Notes: generated by a model not told the origin, from the sequence alone. 64,000 nt of DNA from Collimonas sp. PA-H2 (GCF_002564105.1 NZ_PDBX01000001.1:1984001-2048000); one strand, 5' to 3'. Numbered from the stretch's first letter, positions 1 through 9,759 are shown. Translations and numbers: made by a program.

Positions 1-8
1 GTAATGAT

Positions 9-22
9 AAGGTATATACCTT
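9..22. promoter_or_regulatory. Palindromic operator upstream of the antitoxin gene
   Basis: A perfect 14-base palindrome, AAGGTATATACCTT, lies 24 bases before the antitoxin start codon in an AT-rich stretch. Antitoxins of the ParD/RelB type normally bind such palindromes and repress their own operon, so this is the probable autoregulatory operator. The palindrome is seen directly; the binding is inferred. Confidence 0.55.
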
Positions 23-46
23 GTAATTATTTTATGGGGATTTGCC

Positions 47-340
47 ATGACTAAAGAGGCCGTTTTCACCATGAAGATCGAATCAGAACTGCGCGACAAG
101 TTCATGGCCGAAGCCGCGGCAGCGCATCGGCCGGCGTCGCAAATCGTGCGCGAATTCATGCGCGAGTTTGTGCAGCGCCAGACTGAAGCCCGGGAATATG
201 ACGCCTTCCTGCTGCGCAAGGTTGAGGCCGCCCGGACAGACATGCAGGCCGGACGCAGCAGCTCAAATGACGAGGTCGAGGCTGAATTCGCTCGGCGCCG
301 CACTGAATTGCCGGGCAAAGCGGGCGCGAACAAGAGGTGA
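47..340 (+). CDS. Type II toxin-antitoxin system antitoxin, ParD/RelB-like
   Basis: This 97-residue protein looks like a ribbon-helix-helix antitoxin that would neutralise a RelE/ParE toxin and repress its own operon. The N-terminal part (FTMKIESELRDKFMAEAAAA, then RPASQIVREFMREFV) has the short strand followed by two helices typical of the fold. The charged C-terminal tail (about residues 45-97) would be the toxin-binding part. The start at 47 follows a GGGGATTT stretch and agrees with family starts. The stop overlaps the start of the following toxin gene by four bases, the usual coupling in these operons. The toxin gene is broken, so the antitoxin appears to have outlived its partner and may now act only as a small repressor. 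The family call is from pattern recognition. Confidence 0.8.
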   Translation: MTKEAVFTMKIESELRDKFMAEAAAAHRPASQIVREFMREFVQRQTEAREYDAFLLRKVEAARTDMQAGRSSSNDEVEAEFARRRTELPGKAGANKR

Positions 341-631
341 ATGTTCATTGGGTAGGCGAAGCTGAGCAAGATCGCAGCGATATCCTGGATTACATTGCGG
401 AGCAGGATCTGGCGGCTGCAATCAGGTTGGATGAATTGTTCAGCCAGGCCGCCCTCAACCTGGCACAGTTCCCGTTCTCAGGAAAGGCCGGCAGCATTCC
501 CGATACGCGCGGACTGATCCCGCATGAAAGCTAGTGCAGTGTTTCACATGTAATAGCGCTTGCTGTACGGGATCGTCAATGAGAGCGTCTGGATTCTCGC
601 TTTGGTGCATACAGCGCAGTGATGGCCGCCT
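337..631 (+). pseudogene. Disrupted RelE/ParE-family toxin
   Basis: The first 65 codons read as the N-terminal two thirds of a ParE-like toxin (VHWVGEAEQDRSDILDYIAE, then LAQFPFSGKAGSIPDTRG), ending HES and a TAG stop at 532-534. The missing C-terminal part is still present downstream in another frame: from 554 the sequence reads stop-R-L-L-Y-G-I-V-N-E-S-V-W-I-L-A-L-V-H-T-A-Q, then TGA at 620-622, then W-P-P. This matches the usual end of the family. About 22 extra bases (532-553) therefore separate the two halves and shift the frame, and two further codons have become stops (one where a tyrosine is expected at 554-556). The toxin should be inactive. The gene overlaps the antitoxin by four bases, so the pair was once an ordinary operon. 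Confidence 0.8.
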
Positions 632-665
632 GCTAGACGCCAGATGCTTGCCAAATTACTCGGGC

Positions 666-1214
666 TTAGATTTGCTTGTACATGAAACTTGTATCGGTCA
701 GCTTGCCCGCCGTCGAACGCGCATAGTCCGGAATGATGCCGGCCAGTTCAAACCCCATGGAACTGTACAAGGACTCGGCGGCATCGCCGGTACGGGTGTC
801 GAGAATCAGCAAGGAGCGGCCGTCGGCCCGGGCGATCGCCTCAGCCTGCTGCATCAATAGGCGCGCCACTCCCTTGCGTCTCGCATCAGGATGCACCAGC
901 AACTTGGAAATCTCGGCGCGATGATGGCCATTGGCGGGCGTCGCCAGCACGACCTGCACGGTGCCGACCACCTCGCCGGCAAAGCGCGCCACTAGCAGCC
1001 GGCGGCCACCGCTTACCAGCGAGCCGCTGACGCCGTACCAGAAGGAAAAGGCATCTTCGGCAGCCGGCGTGTCGACGAAGCCGATGCTGGCGCCATTTGC
1101 CACGCAAGCCATCAGGATATCGGTGAGCGGCCCCACTACACTATCGAACTGGTCAGCCCTGACGTCTTCCACCGTACAGGCGCTCAAGCGTTGCGGGGTG
1201 CTGGTCGGGTCCAT
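666..1214 (-). CDS. GNAT family N-acetyltransferase
   Basis: This 182-residue protein is a GCN5-related acetyltransferase that would move an acetyl group from acetyl-CoA to an amine. The acetyl-CoA binding motif is clear at about residues 104-117 (LLVHPDARRKGVARLL, the Q/R-x-x-G-x-G/A signature) and is followed by a helix and the family's C-terminal strand (SLYSSMGFELAGIIPDYA). The substrate cannot be told from sequence. An AGGAG site sits six bases before the ATG, which supports the start. It stands alone between the broken toxin gene and amtB. An inverted repeat at 1309-1334 separates it from amtB, which ends on the same strand. Confidence 0.85.
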   Translation of the reverse strand: MDPTSTPQRLSACTVEDVRADQFDSVVGPLTDILMACVANGASIGFVDTPAAEDAFSFWYGVSGSLVSGGRRLLVARFAGEVVGTVQVVLATPANGHHRAEISKLLVHPDARRKGVARLLMQQAEAIARADGRSLLILDTRTGDAAESLYSSMGFELAGIIPDYARSTAGKLTDTSFMYKQI

Positions 1215-1308
1215 GGAAATCTCCTGAATCTGCTGTTCTTAAACTGGAAACAAAAAATCCCAGGCGATGGCTATCGACCCGGGATTGTGCAAGACGCCGA
1301 TCGAACCG

Positions 1309-1334
1309 CCGGATAGCGGTATTCTGCTATCCGG
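1309..1334. terminator. Hairpin downstream of amtB
   Basis: Arms CCGGATAGC (1309-1317) and GCTATCCGG (1326-1334) form a perfect nine-base stem with an eight-base loop, 44 bases beyond the amtB stop. There is no run of T after it on either strand, so it may protect the 3' end or work as a weak terminator. Confidence 0.35.
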
Positions 1335-1377
1335 CCAGATCAGGCAAGGCTTGACCGTGACGTCTTAATCACACATC

Positions 1378-2925
1378 TCAATCATGGTAGGCAGACTCGC
1401 CATGGCTGGAGATATCCAGGCCTTCGCGCTCTTCTTCTTCAGTCACACGCAAGCCCATGACGATATCGACCAGCTTGAATGCAATCAGCGATACCACGCC
1501 CGACCAGACCAGCGTCGTCAGCACACCTTCGAACTGGATCCACAGCTGGCCAGGGATCGAATAGTCTGGCAGGACCGCATTGGTGACGTAGTCATAGATG
1601 CCTGTGCCGCCAAGGCTAGGCGCCGCGAACACGCCGGTGAGCAGCGCACCCATGATACCGCCGACGCCATGCACGCCGAAGACGTCCAGCGCATCGTCCG
1701 CGCCCAGCAAACGTTTCAGGCCAGTCACACCCCACAGGCAAACGAAACCAGCCAGCAAGCCCATGATCAAAGCGCCCATCGGGCCGACGAAACCAGCTGC
1801 AGGAGTAATCGCCACCAGGCCGGCCACCGCGCCGGATGCGCCACCCAGCATGGAAGGCTTGCCCTTACCGATCCATTCGCCAGCGCTCCAGCTCAGCACC
1901 GCGGCAGCAGTCGCCAGCAAGGTATTGATGAAGGCCAGAGCCGCGCTGCCGTTGGCTTCCAGGGCCGAACCGGCATTGAAGCCGAACCAACCGAACCACA
2001 GCAGCGATGCGCCGACCATGGTCAGGGTCAGGCTATGCGGCTTGAAGGCTTCCTTGCCGAAACCGACGCGCTTGCCGATCACGTACGAACCAACCAGGCC
2101 GGCGATAGCGGCATTGATATGCACCACGGTGCCGCCGGCGAAATCAAGCGCACCCTTCTGGAACAGCCAGCCGCCGGTAGCGGTCAGCTTCTCTGCGGAA
2201 GCAGCATCGACAAAGCCATCCGGACCAGGCCAGAACCAGACCATGTGCGCCATCGGCAGGTAGGCGAAAGTGAACCACAATACGGTGAACACCAGGATCG
2301 CCGAAAATTTGGCGCGTTCGGCAAAGGCGCCGATGATCAGGGCACAGGTAATCGCGGCAAACGCACCTTGGAACACCACGTAGGCGAACTCAGGCACCAC
2401 CACGCCCTTGCTGAAGGTAGCCGCCACGGAATCAGGCGTCATGCCATGCAAGAACAGGCGGCTGAAGCCACCGAAGAAGGAATTGCCTTCCGTGAACGCG
2501 AGGCTGTAACCGTAGAGTATCCACAGCACGATGATCAGCGAAAACACCGTGAAGCACTGCATCAGCACCGACAGCATGTTTTTGCTGCGCACCAAGCCGC
2601 CGTAGAACAGGCCCAGGCCTGGCAAGGTCATCAGGATCACGAATGCGGTACAGACCAGCAGCCAGGCGGTGTCGCCCTTGTTTGGCACCAGCGCCGCGGG
2701 AGCTGCTGCGGCAGGCGCTGCAGCAGCGGCGGCGGCCGGGGCCGGAGCAGCCGCTGCTGCCGGTGCCGGCGCTGGTGTGGAAGCATCCGCGCTGGCGGAT
2801 GCCACCGCAGCTGCTGGCGCGCTGGCTGCCGGAGCGGACGCCTCGTCAGCCGCCGCAGCCGGCAGCATCGAAGTCGCCGCGATCAGCGCGCAAGACGCTA
2901 AAATCGTTGCAAATATTCTGTTCAT
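1378..2925 (-). CDS. amtB: Ammonium transporter AmtB
   Basis: This 515-residue inner-membrane protein carries ammonium into the cell and is closed by GlnK. A signal peptide (about residues 1-26, ending AAA-D) is followed by a low-complexity Ala/Pro linker (about 27-82) and then the Amt domain with its helices. The pore signature is present: two histidines in GGTVVHINAAIAGLVGSYV and FGVHGVGGIMGAL, and the first helix motif LPGLGLFYGGLVRSKN. The Ala/Pro linker is much longer than in enterobacterial AmtB. The start follows AAGGGGATGAAAAT. The gene begins 12 bases after glnK, the classic glnK-amtB operon, and shares the sigma-54 promoter upstream of the porin gene. The C-terminal tail ends in acidic and histidine residues. 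Confidence 0.96.
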   Translation of the reverse strand: MNRIFATILASCALIAATSMLPAAAADEASAPAASAPAAAVASASADASTPAPAPAAAAAPAPAAAAAAAPAAAAPAALVPNKGDTAWLLVCTAFVILMTLPGLGLFYGGLVRSKNMLSVLMQCFTVFSLIIVLWILYGYSLAFTEGNSFFGGFSRLFLHGMTPDSVAATFSKGVVVPEFAYVVFQGAFAAITCALIIGAFAERAKFSAILVFTVLWFTFAYLPMAHMVWFWPGPDGFVDAASAEKLTATGGWLFQKGALDFAGGTVVHINAAIAGLVGSYVIGKRVGFGKEAFKPHSLTLTMVGASLLWFGWFGFNAGSALEANGSAALAFINTLLATAAAVLSWSAGEWIGKGKPSMLGGASGAVAGLVAITPAAGFVGPMGALIMGLLAGFVCLWGVTGLKRLLGADDALDVFGVHGVGGIMGALLTGVFAAPSLGGTGIYDYVTNAVLPDYSIPGQLWIQFEGVLTTLVWSGVVSLIAFKLVDIVMGLRVTEEEEREGLDISSHGESAYHD

Positions 2926-2937
2926 ATTTTCATCCCC

Positions 2938-4118
<1,181 letters not shown>

Positions 4119-4179
4119 GGAAGTCCCTGTTGGTATGTTGAATGAAAACCGCTAAATCCGTACTCTTCGTACTTTCCAT

Positions 4180-4195
4180 AGCAGAACCCATGCCA
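4180..4195 (-). promoter_or_regulatory. Sigma-54 promoter of the porin-glnK-amtB operon
   Basis: Read on the minus strand the sequence is TGGCATGGGTTCTGCT. It has GG at -24 and GC at -12 with the exact spacing of the RpoN consensus TGGCAC-N5-TTGC. The porin ATG lies about 62 bases downstream. The neighbouring NtrC-like sites and the PII/AmtB genes fit RpoN control. Confidence 0.75.
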
Positions 4196-4288
4196 ACTGT
4201 TCCAGCCGCTCCTTTTGCCGGCTTAATACCACTTATGGGGCGATTTATTTGTGCTTTTTTAGTGACTGTTAATTAGGGGACGTTCTTG

Positions 4289-4357
4289 TGCAGAAATATT
4301 GTGCAGTGCAGCGCACCAAAATAAGGCATGCACCTGCCGGCGCATTATTCTGGTGCA
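4289..4357. promoter_or_regulatory. Three NtrC-like enhancer sites
   Basis: Three 17-base elements resemble the NtrC consensus TGCACC-N5-GGTGCA: TGCAGAAATATTGTGCA at 4289-4305, CGCACCAAAATAAGGCA at 4312-4328 and CGCATTATTCTGGTGCA at 4341-4357. I count about 13 of 17 matches to the palindromic consensus for each. They lie roughly 100-170 bases upstream of the sigma-54 promoter, the normal place for NtrC enhancers, with centres 23 and 29 bases apart. Confidence 0.6.
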
Positions 4358-4403
4358 GCGATTATCCGATCGAACTACATGACATCTTGTAGTCAGCTAC
4401 AAA

Positions 4404-5894
4404 TCAACGCCAGGCTTGTTGCAGTAATAACAATGCATTGCGGATCGCGGCCTCATCCACGCCGGCAAAACCCAGCGCTAGGCCGGCACGGTGCTGCGGA
4501 TTCACCGCCAGGCCCGGGATGCAAAAACGGCTCAGCGGATTGATTTCGACCCCTGCGGCGATAGCTTTCGCCACCAGCTCGGTCTCCTGCTGCGGACTGG
4601 CCAGCGGCAAGCTCAGGTGCAGGCCGGCGGCAACCTTGGGCAAGGGTAGTTGCGCGCCGAACAGCGGCGCCCAGGCCGCCAGCAAGGCATCGCGGCGGGA
4701 ACGGCTGGCACGCCGCATGCGGCGGATGTGCCGCTGGAAATGGCCGGCGGCGATGAACTCGGCCATCACGGCTTGATCCGCCGCAGGCGGGTGACGGTCG
4801 CCCATGGCGCGCAGCGCGCCGAGCGCCGGCACCAGTTTGGGCGGCAACACCAGATAGCCGAGGCGCAGGCCGGGAAAGGCGATTTTCGAAAAAGTGCCGA
4901 CGTACAGCACACGGGCATTGTGATCCAGCGCCGCCAGCGGCGCCAGCGGCGTGCCGTCATAGCGATATTCGCCGTCGTAGTCGTCTTCGATGATCCAGCT
5001 GTCGTGGCGTTCGGCCCAGGCCAGCAGTTCGAGCCGCCGCGCCAGCGACAGCGTGACGCCGACCGGATACTGGTGCGACGGCGTCACATACGCCAGGCGG
5101 CAGTCGCCATGCAGCGCCAGCTGGCTGGTATCCATGCCATCCTGGTCCAGTCCGATTCCCACCAGCTGCGCACCGGACAAAGCCAAGGCGGCAGCGGCTG
5201 CCGGGTAGCACGGATTTTCCACCACCACCTTATCGCCGGCATCCAGCAACAGCTGCGCGCAGAGGGCGATGCCATGCTGGGCGCCGGCGGTGATCATGAT
5301 TTGCGACGGCTCGCAGACCAGGCCGCGCGCCTGGCGCAGGTAGGCTGCGATCAACTCGCGCAAGCGTACATCGCCGGCAGCCTCGCCATAACCCATCTGC
5401 GCCAGCGGCGCGCGACGCCAGAAATTGCCTTGCAGACGCGCCCAGATGGCGCTGGGGAACAGGTCGTAAGCGGGAATGCCAAGCCGGAAGGCGCGCGCCG
5501 GGCCGTCAAAGCGGCGCCGCCGTGCCTCAAATCCGCTCAGGCGCTGCTGCATGGATGACAGCTGCATCGCCGGCGCCGCGGCGGCCGGCACTACCGGACC
5601 AGCCACAACCGCAGCCGCCAGGCCGTCGGCATAAGTGCCATCGCCGACCCTGCTGCTGATATAGCCTTCGGCGTACAGCTGTTCATACGCGCGCACCACG
5701 GTGTTGCGCGATACCTTCAACGCCAGCGCCAGGTTGCGCGAAGTCGGCAGCTTGATGCGGTAAGTGTCAGGGGCCGCCAGGATGCGCTGGCGCAAGGCCA
5801 GGCATAGCTGCTTGGCCAGGCCTTTGCCGCCGTCGAGCGCAATCCCGGCCGGGTCCAGATTCATCGACAGCGCCGGCGCCGCAGGTTTCATCAT
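4404..5894 (-). CDS. MocR/PdxR family PLP-dependent transcriptional regulator
   Basis: This 496-residue protein joins a GntR-type winged helix (about residues 20-95; KLPTSRNLALALKVSRNTVV, then YEQLYAEGYISSRVGDGTY) to an aminotransferase class I fold (about 130-490). The lysine that holds pyridoxal phosphate is in YVGTFSKIAFPGLRLGYLV. Members sense PLP or an amino-compound adduct and control nearby genes. PdxR controls vitamin B6 synthesis, but no pdx gene is near, so the target is unknown. The start overlaps the stop of the upstream hydrolase gene (ATGATGA), so the two are probably translated from one message. The next gene downstream belongs to the nitrogen operon, which has its own promoter. 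Confidence 0.9.
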   Translation of the reverse strand: MMKPAAPALSMNLDPAGIALDGGKGLAKQLCLALRQRILAAPDTYRIKLPTSRNLALALKVSRNTVVRAYEQLYAEGYISSRVGDGTYADGLAAAVVAGPVVPAAAAPAMQLSSMQQRLSGFEARRRRFDGPARAFRLGIPAYDLFPSAIWARLQGNFWRRAPLAQMGYGEAAGDVRLRELIAAYLRQARGLVCEPSQIMITAGAQHGIALCAQLLLDAGDKVVVENPCYPAAAAALALSGAQLVGIGLDQDGMDTSQLALHGDCRLAYVTPSHQYPVGVTLSLARRLELLAWAERHDSWIIEDDYDGEYRYDGTPLAPLAALDHNARVLYVGTFSKIAFPGLRLGYLVLPPKLVPALGALRAMGDRHPPAADQAVMAEFIAAGHFQRHIRRMRRASRSRRDALLAAWAPLFGAQLPLPKVAAGLHLSLPLASPQQETELVAKAIAAGVEINPLSRFCIPGLAVNPQHRAGLALGFAGVDEAAIRNALLLLQQAWR

Positions 5895-6967
5895 CAGTTG
5901 CGCTGGGGCGATGCCAGCAATTCCCGCAGCCAGGGTTTCCAGACTACAGCCACCGTGTGGGTGCCATGGCCGCGCGTCGCGTCGCTCAGCTTGACCATCA
6001 CCATGCGCGCGCCCGGCACGCGTTTGACGTCGCGCTCCAGAATGCCGATTTCCGGCGGATTGATCAGATCGTCAGCGGAGTTGACCGCGATCAGCGGCGC
6101 CCGGATTTTATCCAGTAGCGGCCCGGGATCGTAGTCGCGCGAAGCGTCCATGAAATACAGGGTATCGTTGGCGTCGGCGCTTTTCATGGCCGCCGCTACC
6201 GCGTTATCCAAGGCCTGATCGGCTTGCGCCAGGTCCGGCATCTGCTGTTGCCGCAGCAAGGGATTGCTGGACATGAAAAACAGCATTTGCTCGGCGGTGC
6301 GCAAGCTCGGCGGCTGGCTGCTGTAATTGCCGCCCTGCCACGCCGGATCGTTGCGGATGGCGTCGATGATGATGCGGCGCCAGACCCGGTTGCGGCCTGA
6401 AATCTGGCTCGGCACGCTGGCCAGCGGCATCAGGGCATCCATGAAAGCCGGATGCTGTTCGCCCCACATCCAGGTCTGCATGCCGCCCATTGAAGTGCCC
6501 ATCACCAGGCGCAAATGATTCACTTCCAGGGTTTCCGTCAACAGCCGGTATTGGGCCTCGACCATGTCGCGGTAACCGTAGTGCGGAAACTTGGCGCGCA
6601 AACCGTCGCTCGGTTTGCTGGAATTGCCGTGGCCGATACCGTCCGGCAGGATCAGGAAATAGCGCGAGGCATCAAGCAGCTGGCCCGCGCCGAACAGCTC
6701 GCCGGAAAATTCCGGTCGGATGAACTGGGCGCCGGTGCCGCCGGTGCCATGCAGGATCAGCACAGCATTATTGACTTTACCGTCGGCGCCGCGGCGCGGC
6801 TCGCCGTAGGTACGGTAATGGATGCGCAGTTCCGGCAAGGTCTCCCCGGAAGCAAAGCGAAAGTCCTTGAAAACCACGTCATGCTCCGTCGCTTGCGGTT
6901 CGTTCGCCTGGACGGCTGCGGAAAAGCAGAACGCCGCGCACAGAAGCAATAGTTTCGCTTTAACCAT
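5894..6967 (-). CDS. Exported alpha/beta-fold hydrolase, MetX (homoserine acetyltransferase)-like
   Basis: The protein has an N-terminal signal peptide (MVKAKLLLLCAAFCFSAAVQA-N) and an alpha/beta hydrolase domain of the MetX-like family. The nucleophile elbow is GTSMGGMQTW, the acid is in NSADDLINPPE, and the histidine is in RGHGTHTVAV near the C-terminus. The HGTGGTGAQF segment would form the oxyanion hole. True MetX is cytoplasmic, so an exported form is more likely a hydrolase or acyltransferase of unknown substrate. An earlier in-frame ATG exists at 7018, but 6967 is chosen because GAGGAGA lies five bases upstream and the signal peptide begins there. It overlaps the MocR-type regulator gene, which may respond to its product. 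Confidence 0.85.
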   Translation of the reverse strand: MVKAKLLLLCAAFCFSAAVQANEPQATEHDVVFKDFRFASGETLPELRIHYRTYGEPRRGADGKVNNAVLILHGTGGTGAQFIRPEFSGELFGAGQLLDASRYFLILPDGIGHGNSSKPSDGLRAKFPHYGYRDMVEAQYRLLTETLEVNHLRLVMGTSMGGMQTWMWGEQHPAFMDALMPLASVPSQISGRNRVWRRIIIDAIRNDPAWQGGNYSSQPPSLRTAEQMLFFMSSNPLLRQQQMPDLAQADQALDNAVAAAMKSADANDTLYFMDASRDYDPGPLLDKIRAPLIAVNSADDLINPPEIGILERDVKRVPGARMVMVKLSDATRGHGTHTVAVVWKPWLRELLASPQRN

Positions 6968-7166
6968 GTCTCTCCTCGATAATTGTCTTTTATGAAAGAC
7001 TATCATTAGCTGCGCCAAATCGCAGAATTTACTGAATTGGATCTACAAATATAATCAATCTTGGATCTTTGATGATACCAACTTCTGGCGCTACGATGAA
7101 TGCTGTTTTGTAACCGGCTCCGCTACCTACCGTTAGCGAGTAAATCCATTTCGACAGGAGATTATC

Positions 7167-7637
7167 TTGGCTTCAGAATCCGCATCCCATTCAAATATTG
7201 TTATCCAGTCGCTCGGCGAACGAGACTTCGCTGCCTGGGAGCCGCAATGGCTGGGCTATCTCGGCTTTTATCAGGCGGAGGTTACCGCTGCCGTGCGCCT
7301 GGTCACCTGGCAGCGCCTGCTCGACCCGAAGGAACCGATATTCGGCGCCCTGGCCACCGTGGACGGCAAGGCGGTCGGGGTGGTGCACTGGATATTCCAT
7401 CGTTCTTGCTGGACGGTAGAGGATTCCTGCTATCTGCAAGATTTGTATGTCGCCCCTGAACAGCGCGGCACCGGCCTCGGCCGGCTATTGATCGAACATG
7501 TCTACGCTGCGGCCAAGGCGGCCGGCAGCACGCGGGTGCACTGGCTGACCCGCGAGACCAACAGCACGGCGATGCAGTTGTACGACCGCATCGCCGATCG
7601 CTCGGGCTTCGTGCAATATCGCAAGCAGCTGGCTTAA
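7167..7637 (+). CDS. GNAT family N-acetyltransferase
   Basis: This 156-residue acetyltransferase has the acetyl-CoA motif at about residues 93-108 (LYVAPEQRGTGLGRLLIEH), preceded by the strand CYLQD and followed by RVHWLTRETNSTAMQLYDRIADRSGF, which is typical of small-molecule or peptide acetyltransferases. The start codon is TTG, chosen because AGGAG lies six bases before it and no ATG is suitably placed. It is a single gene in front of ubiK. The substrate is unknown. Confidence 0.87.
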   Translation: MASESASHSNIVIQSLGERDFAAWEPQWLGYLGFYQAEVTAAVRLVTWQRLLDPKEPIFGALATVDGKAVGVVHWIFHRSCWTVEDSCYLQDLYVAPEQRGTGLGRLLIEHVYAAAKAAGSTRVHWLTRETNSTAMQLYDRIADRSGFVQYRKQLA

Positions 7638-7734
7638 GCAGTAAAGGCTTAAACTGCCGCCTCCAGGCAGAATTTCGATGTAGGGTTTGCTCGTATCGGT
7701 TATCATTTTTCTTATTTACCGCCGGAGGGCCGCC

Positions 7735-7977
7735 ATGAACAAACCCAATTTTTTCGACGACATCCAAGCCAAGATCAACCAGGCCATCGAAAACTCCCCT
7801 GCCAAGGACATCGAGAAAAACGTCAAGGCCATGCTGGGCCAAGGCTTCGCCAAGCTGGACCTGGTGACGCGTGAGGAATTTGACGTGCAAGCCCAGGTGC
7901 TGGCCAGCACCCGCGCCAAGCTCGAGGCGCTTGAAGCCCGCGTGACGGAGCTTGAAGCCCAGTTGAAGCAACCATAA
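7735..7977 (+). CDS. ubiK: Ubiquinone biosynthesis accessory factor UbiK
   Basis: This 80-residue protein matches the UbiK/YqiC family, which binds UbiJ and helps the soluble ubiquinone-making complex in proteobacteria. The N-terminal half (NFFDDIQAKINQAIENSPA, then KNVKAMLGQGFAKLDLVTREEFDVQ) is the amphipathic membrane-binding part. The C-terminal half (RAKLEALEARVTELEAQLKQ) is a coiled coil that trimerises. The ATG at 7735 has GGAGG six to seven bases upstream; the longer upstream reading frame is not needed. It precedes comM by ten bases, a pairing seen in many betaproteobacteria. Confidence 0.93.
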   Translation: MNKPNFFDDIQAKINQAIENSPAKDIEKNVKAMLGQGFAKLDLVTREEFDVQAQVLASTRAKLEALEARVTELEAQLKQP

Positions 7978-7987
7978 TGCCGCGCCA

Positions 7988-9523
7988 GTGACGCTGGCTG
8001 TACTAAAAAGCCGGGCGCTGGCAGGCATGCAAGCGCCCGCAGTCACAGTGGAAGTCCACCTGGCCAACGGCCTGCCCAGCTTCACCATCGTCGGCCTGCC
8101 CGAAACCGAGGTCAAGGAGTCCAAGGACCGGGTCCGCGCAGCGCTGCAAAATGCCCGTTTCGAATTCCCTTCCCGCCGCATCACCGTCAATCTGGCGCCA
8201 GCCGACCTGCCCAAGGAATCGGGTCGTTTCGACTTGCCGATTGCGCTCGGCATCCTGGCGGCGTCCGGACAAATTCCGGCGGATGAACTGGACGACTACG
8301 AATTCGCCGGCGAACTCTCGTTGTCCGGCGAGCTGAGGCCGATACGCGGCGCGCTGGCGATGACCTTCGCCATGACAGCCTCCAGCTCCAGCACCACTTC
8401 GCCTGCCGACAAAAGCCGCGCCTTCATCCTGCCGCAAGCCAATGCCGACGAGGCGGCACTGGTTACCGATGCCCGTATTCTCCCCGCCGGCAGTTTGCTA
8501 CAAGTGTGCGCTCACTTCTCCTCCAAGCAAGCGGAAACAAGATTATCGCGCCACGCAGCCGAACCGCAGCGCAGGCCGCCGCACTATCTGGATTTCAGCG
8601 ATGTCAAAGGCCAACTGCAAGCCAAACGCGCACTGGAGGTCGCCGCAGCCGGCGGCCATAGCGTACTGCTGATGGGGCCGCCCGGCACCGGAAAATCGAT
8701 GCTGGCGGCGCGTTTCCCCGGCATTTTGCCGCCCATGAGTGATCGCGATGCGCTGGAATCTGCGGCGGTGCAATCGCTCACCAGCGGCTTTTCCAGCGCA
8801 AAATGGAAGGTGCGGCCGTATCGGGCGCCGCATCATACGGCATCGGCCGTGGCGCTAGTGGGCGGCGGCAGCCCGCCGCGTCCCGGTGAGATTTCGCTGG
8901 CTCACCGCGGCGTCCTGTTCCTCGACGAATTGCCGCAGTTCGACCGCCGCGTGCTGGAAGTATTGCGAGAGCCGCTGGAATGCGGCCGCATCACGATTTC
9001 GCGGGCGGCCCGCCAGGCCGACTTCCCCGCGCAATTCCAGCTGATCGCCGCCATGAATCCCTGCCCTTGCGGCTACCTGGGTCACCCGGTCAAGCAATGC
9101 CGTTGCACGCCTGACAATATCCTGCGTTATCAAAACAAGATTTCCGGCCCGTTGCTGGATCGGATCGACATGCAGATCCAGGTGCCGGCCTTGCCGCAGG
9201 ATCAGTTATTGAAAGCCGCCGACGGCGAATTGTCAGCAGCGATAGCAGCCAGGGTGGAAAGAGTATGCGAGCTGCAAGTGGCGCGCCAGGGCAAGCAAAA
9301 CAATGGCTTGTCGGCCAAGGAAATCGATCATTTCTGCAAACCCGACAGCGCCGGCGAGAAGATACTGCAGGGAGCAATGAGCCGCCTGAACTGGTCGGCG
9401 CGCGGCTATCATCGCGTGCTCAAGCTGGCGCGCACGATTGCCGATCTGGAGGGGACAGAGCAGGTTATTTCAGCCCATGTGGCCGAAGCAATCCAGTATC
9501 GGCGCGGCTTGCAAGAAGTCTAG
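7988..9523 (+). CDS. comM: YifB/ComM family Mg chelatase-like AAA ATPase
   Basis: This 511-residue hexameric helicase of the MCM-like AAA+ group promotes branch migration when donor DNA is integrated during natural transformation. An N-terminal S5/Lon-like domain (about 1-170; NGLPSFTIVGLPETEVKESKDRV) is followed by the AAA core with Walker A GPPGTGKS at about 229-236, Walker B VLFLDELPQF, and the cysteine-rich insert NPCPCGYLGHPVKQCRC. The family C-terminal domain (SARGYHRVLKLARTIADL) completes it. The start is GTG, ten bases after ubiK. Length is normal for the family. Confidence 0.94.
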   Translation: MTLAVLKSRALAGMQAPAVTVEVHLANGLPSFTIVGLPETEVKESKDRVRAALQNARFEFPSRRITVNLAPADLPKESGRFDLPIALGILAASGQIPADELDDYEFAGELSLSGELRPIRGALAMTFAMTASSSSTTSPADKSRAFILPQANADEAALVTDARILPAGSLLQVCAHFSSKQAETRLSRHAAEPQRRPPHYLDFSDVKGQLQAKRALEVAAAGGHSVLLMGPPGTGKSMLAARFPGILPPMSDRDALESAAVQSLTSGFSSAKWKVRPYRAPHHTASAVALVGGGSPPRPGEISLAHRGVLFLDELPQFDRRVLEVLREPLECGRITISRAARQADFPAQFQLIAAMNPCPCGYLGHPVKQCRCTPDNILRYQNKISGPLLDRIDMQIQVPALPQDQLLKAADGELSAAIAARVERVCELQVARQGKQNNGLSAKEIDHFCKPDSAGEKILQGAMSRLNWSARGYHRVLKLARTIADLEGTEQVISAHVAEAIQYRRGLQEV

Positions 9524-9528
9524 CCGTC

Positions 9529-9544
9529 CGCCTTGAAAAAGGCG
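9529..9544. other. Short hairpin after comM
   Basis: CGCCTT and AAGGCG pair around a GAAA tetraloop six bases after the comM stop. No T run follows, so it may be a 3'-end stabiliser or a weak terminator. I see no gene in the rest of the 236-base gap up to 9759. Confidence 0.3.
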
Positions 9545-9759
9545 AAACGCTACCTCAACATCAACGTCATGAAAAGAGCAATTCTTTATCTATTCAAGGG
9601 CGCCGTACCGGCAGGGCATCCGCCCAGAAAAATGGCAGCGCTGGCAGCAAGCGTCCATTTAACGAAATATACACAAATGTTCTCTATTTTCTTGCCTCGT
9701 AACTCAATGTCTTGCACGGTTGAATGCGCGCTCAAGCATGATGAAATTATCCACGTCTG

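Noticed and set aside
1384..2901. Long plus-strand open frame opposite amtB (505 codons)
   Set aside because: It is the shadow of the GC-rich amtB gene; the protein is repetitive His/Gln/Arg-rich without a fold, and amtB is certain.
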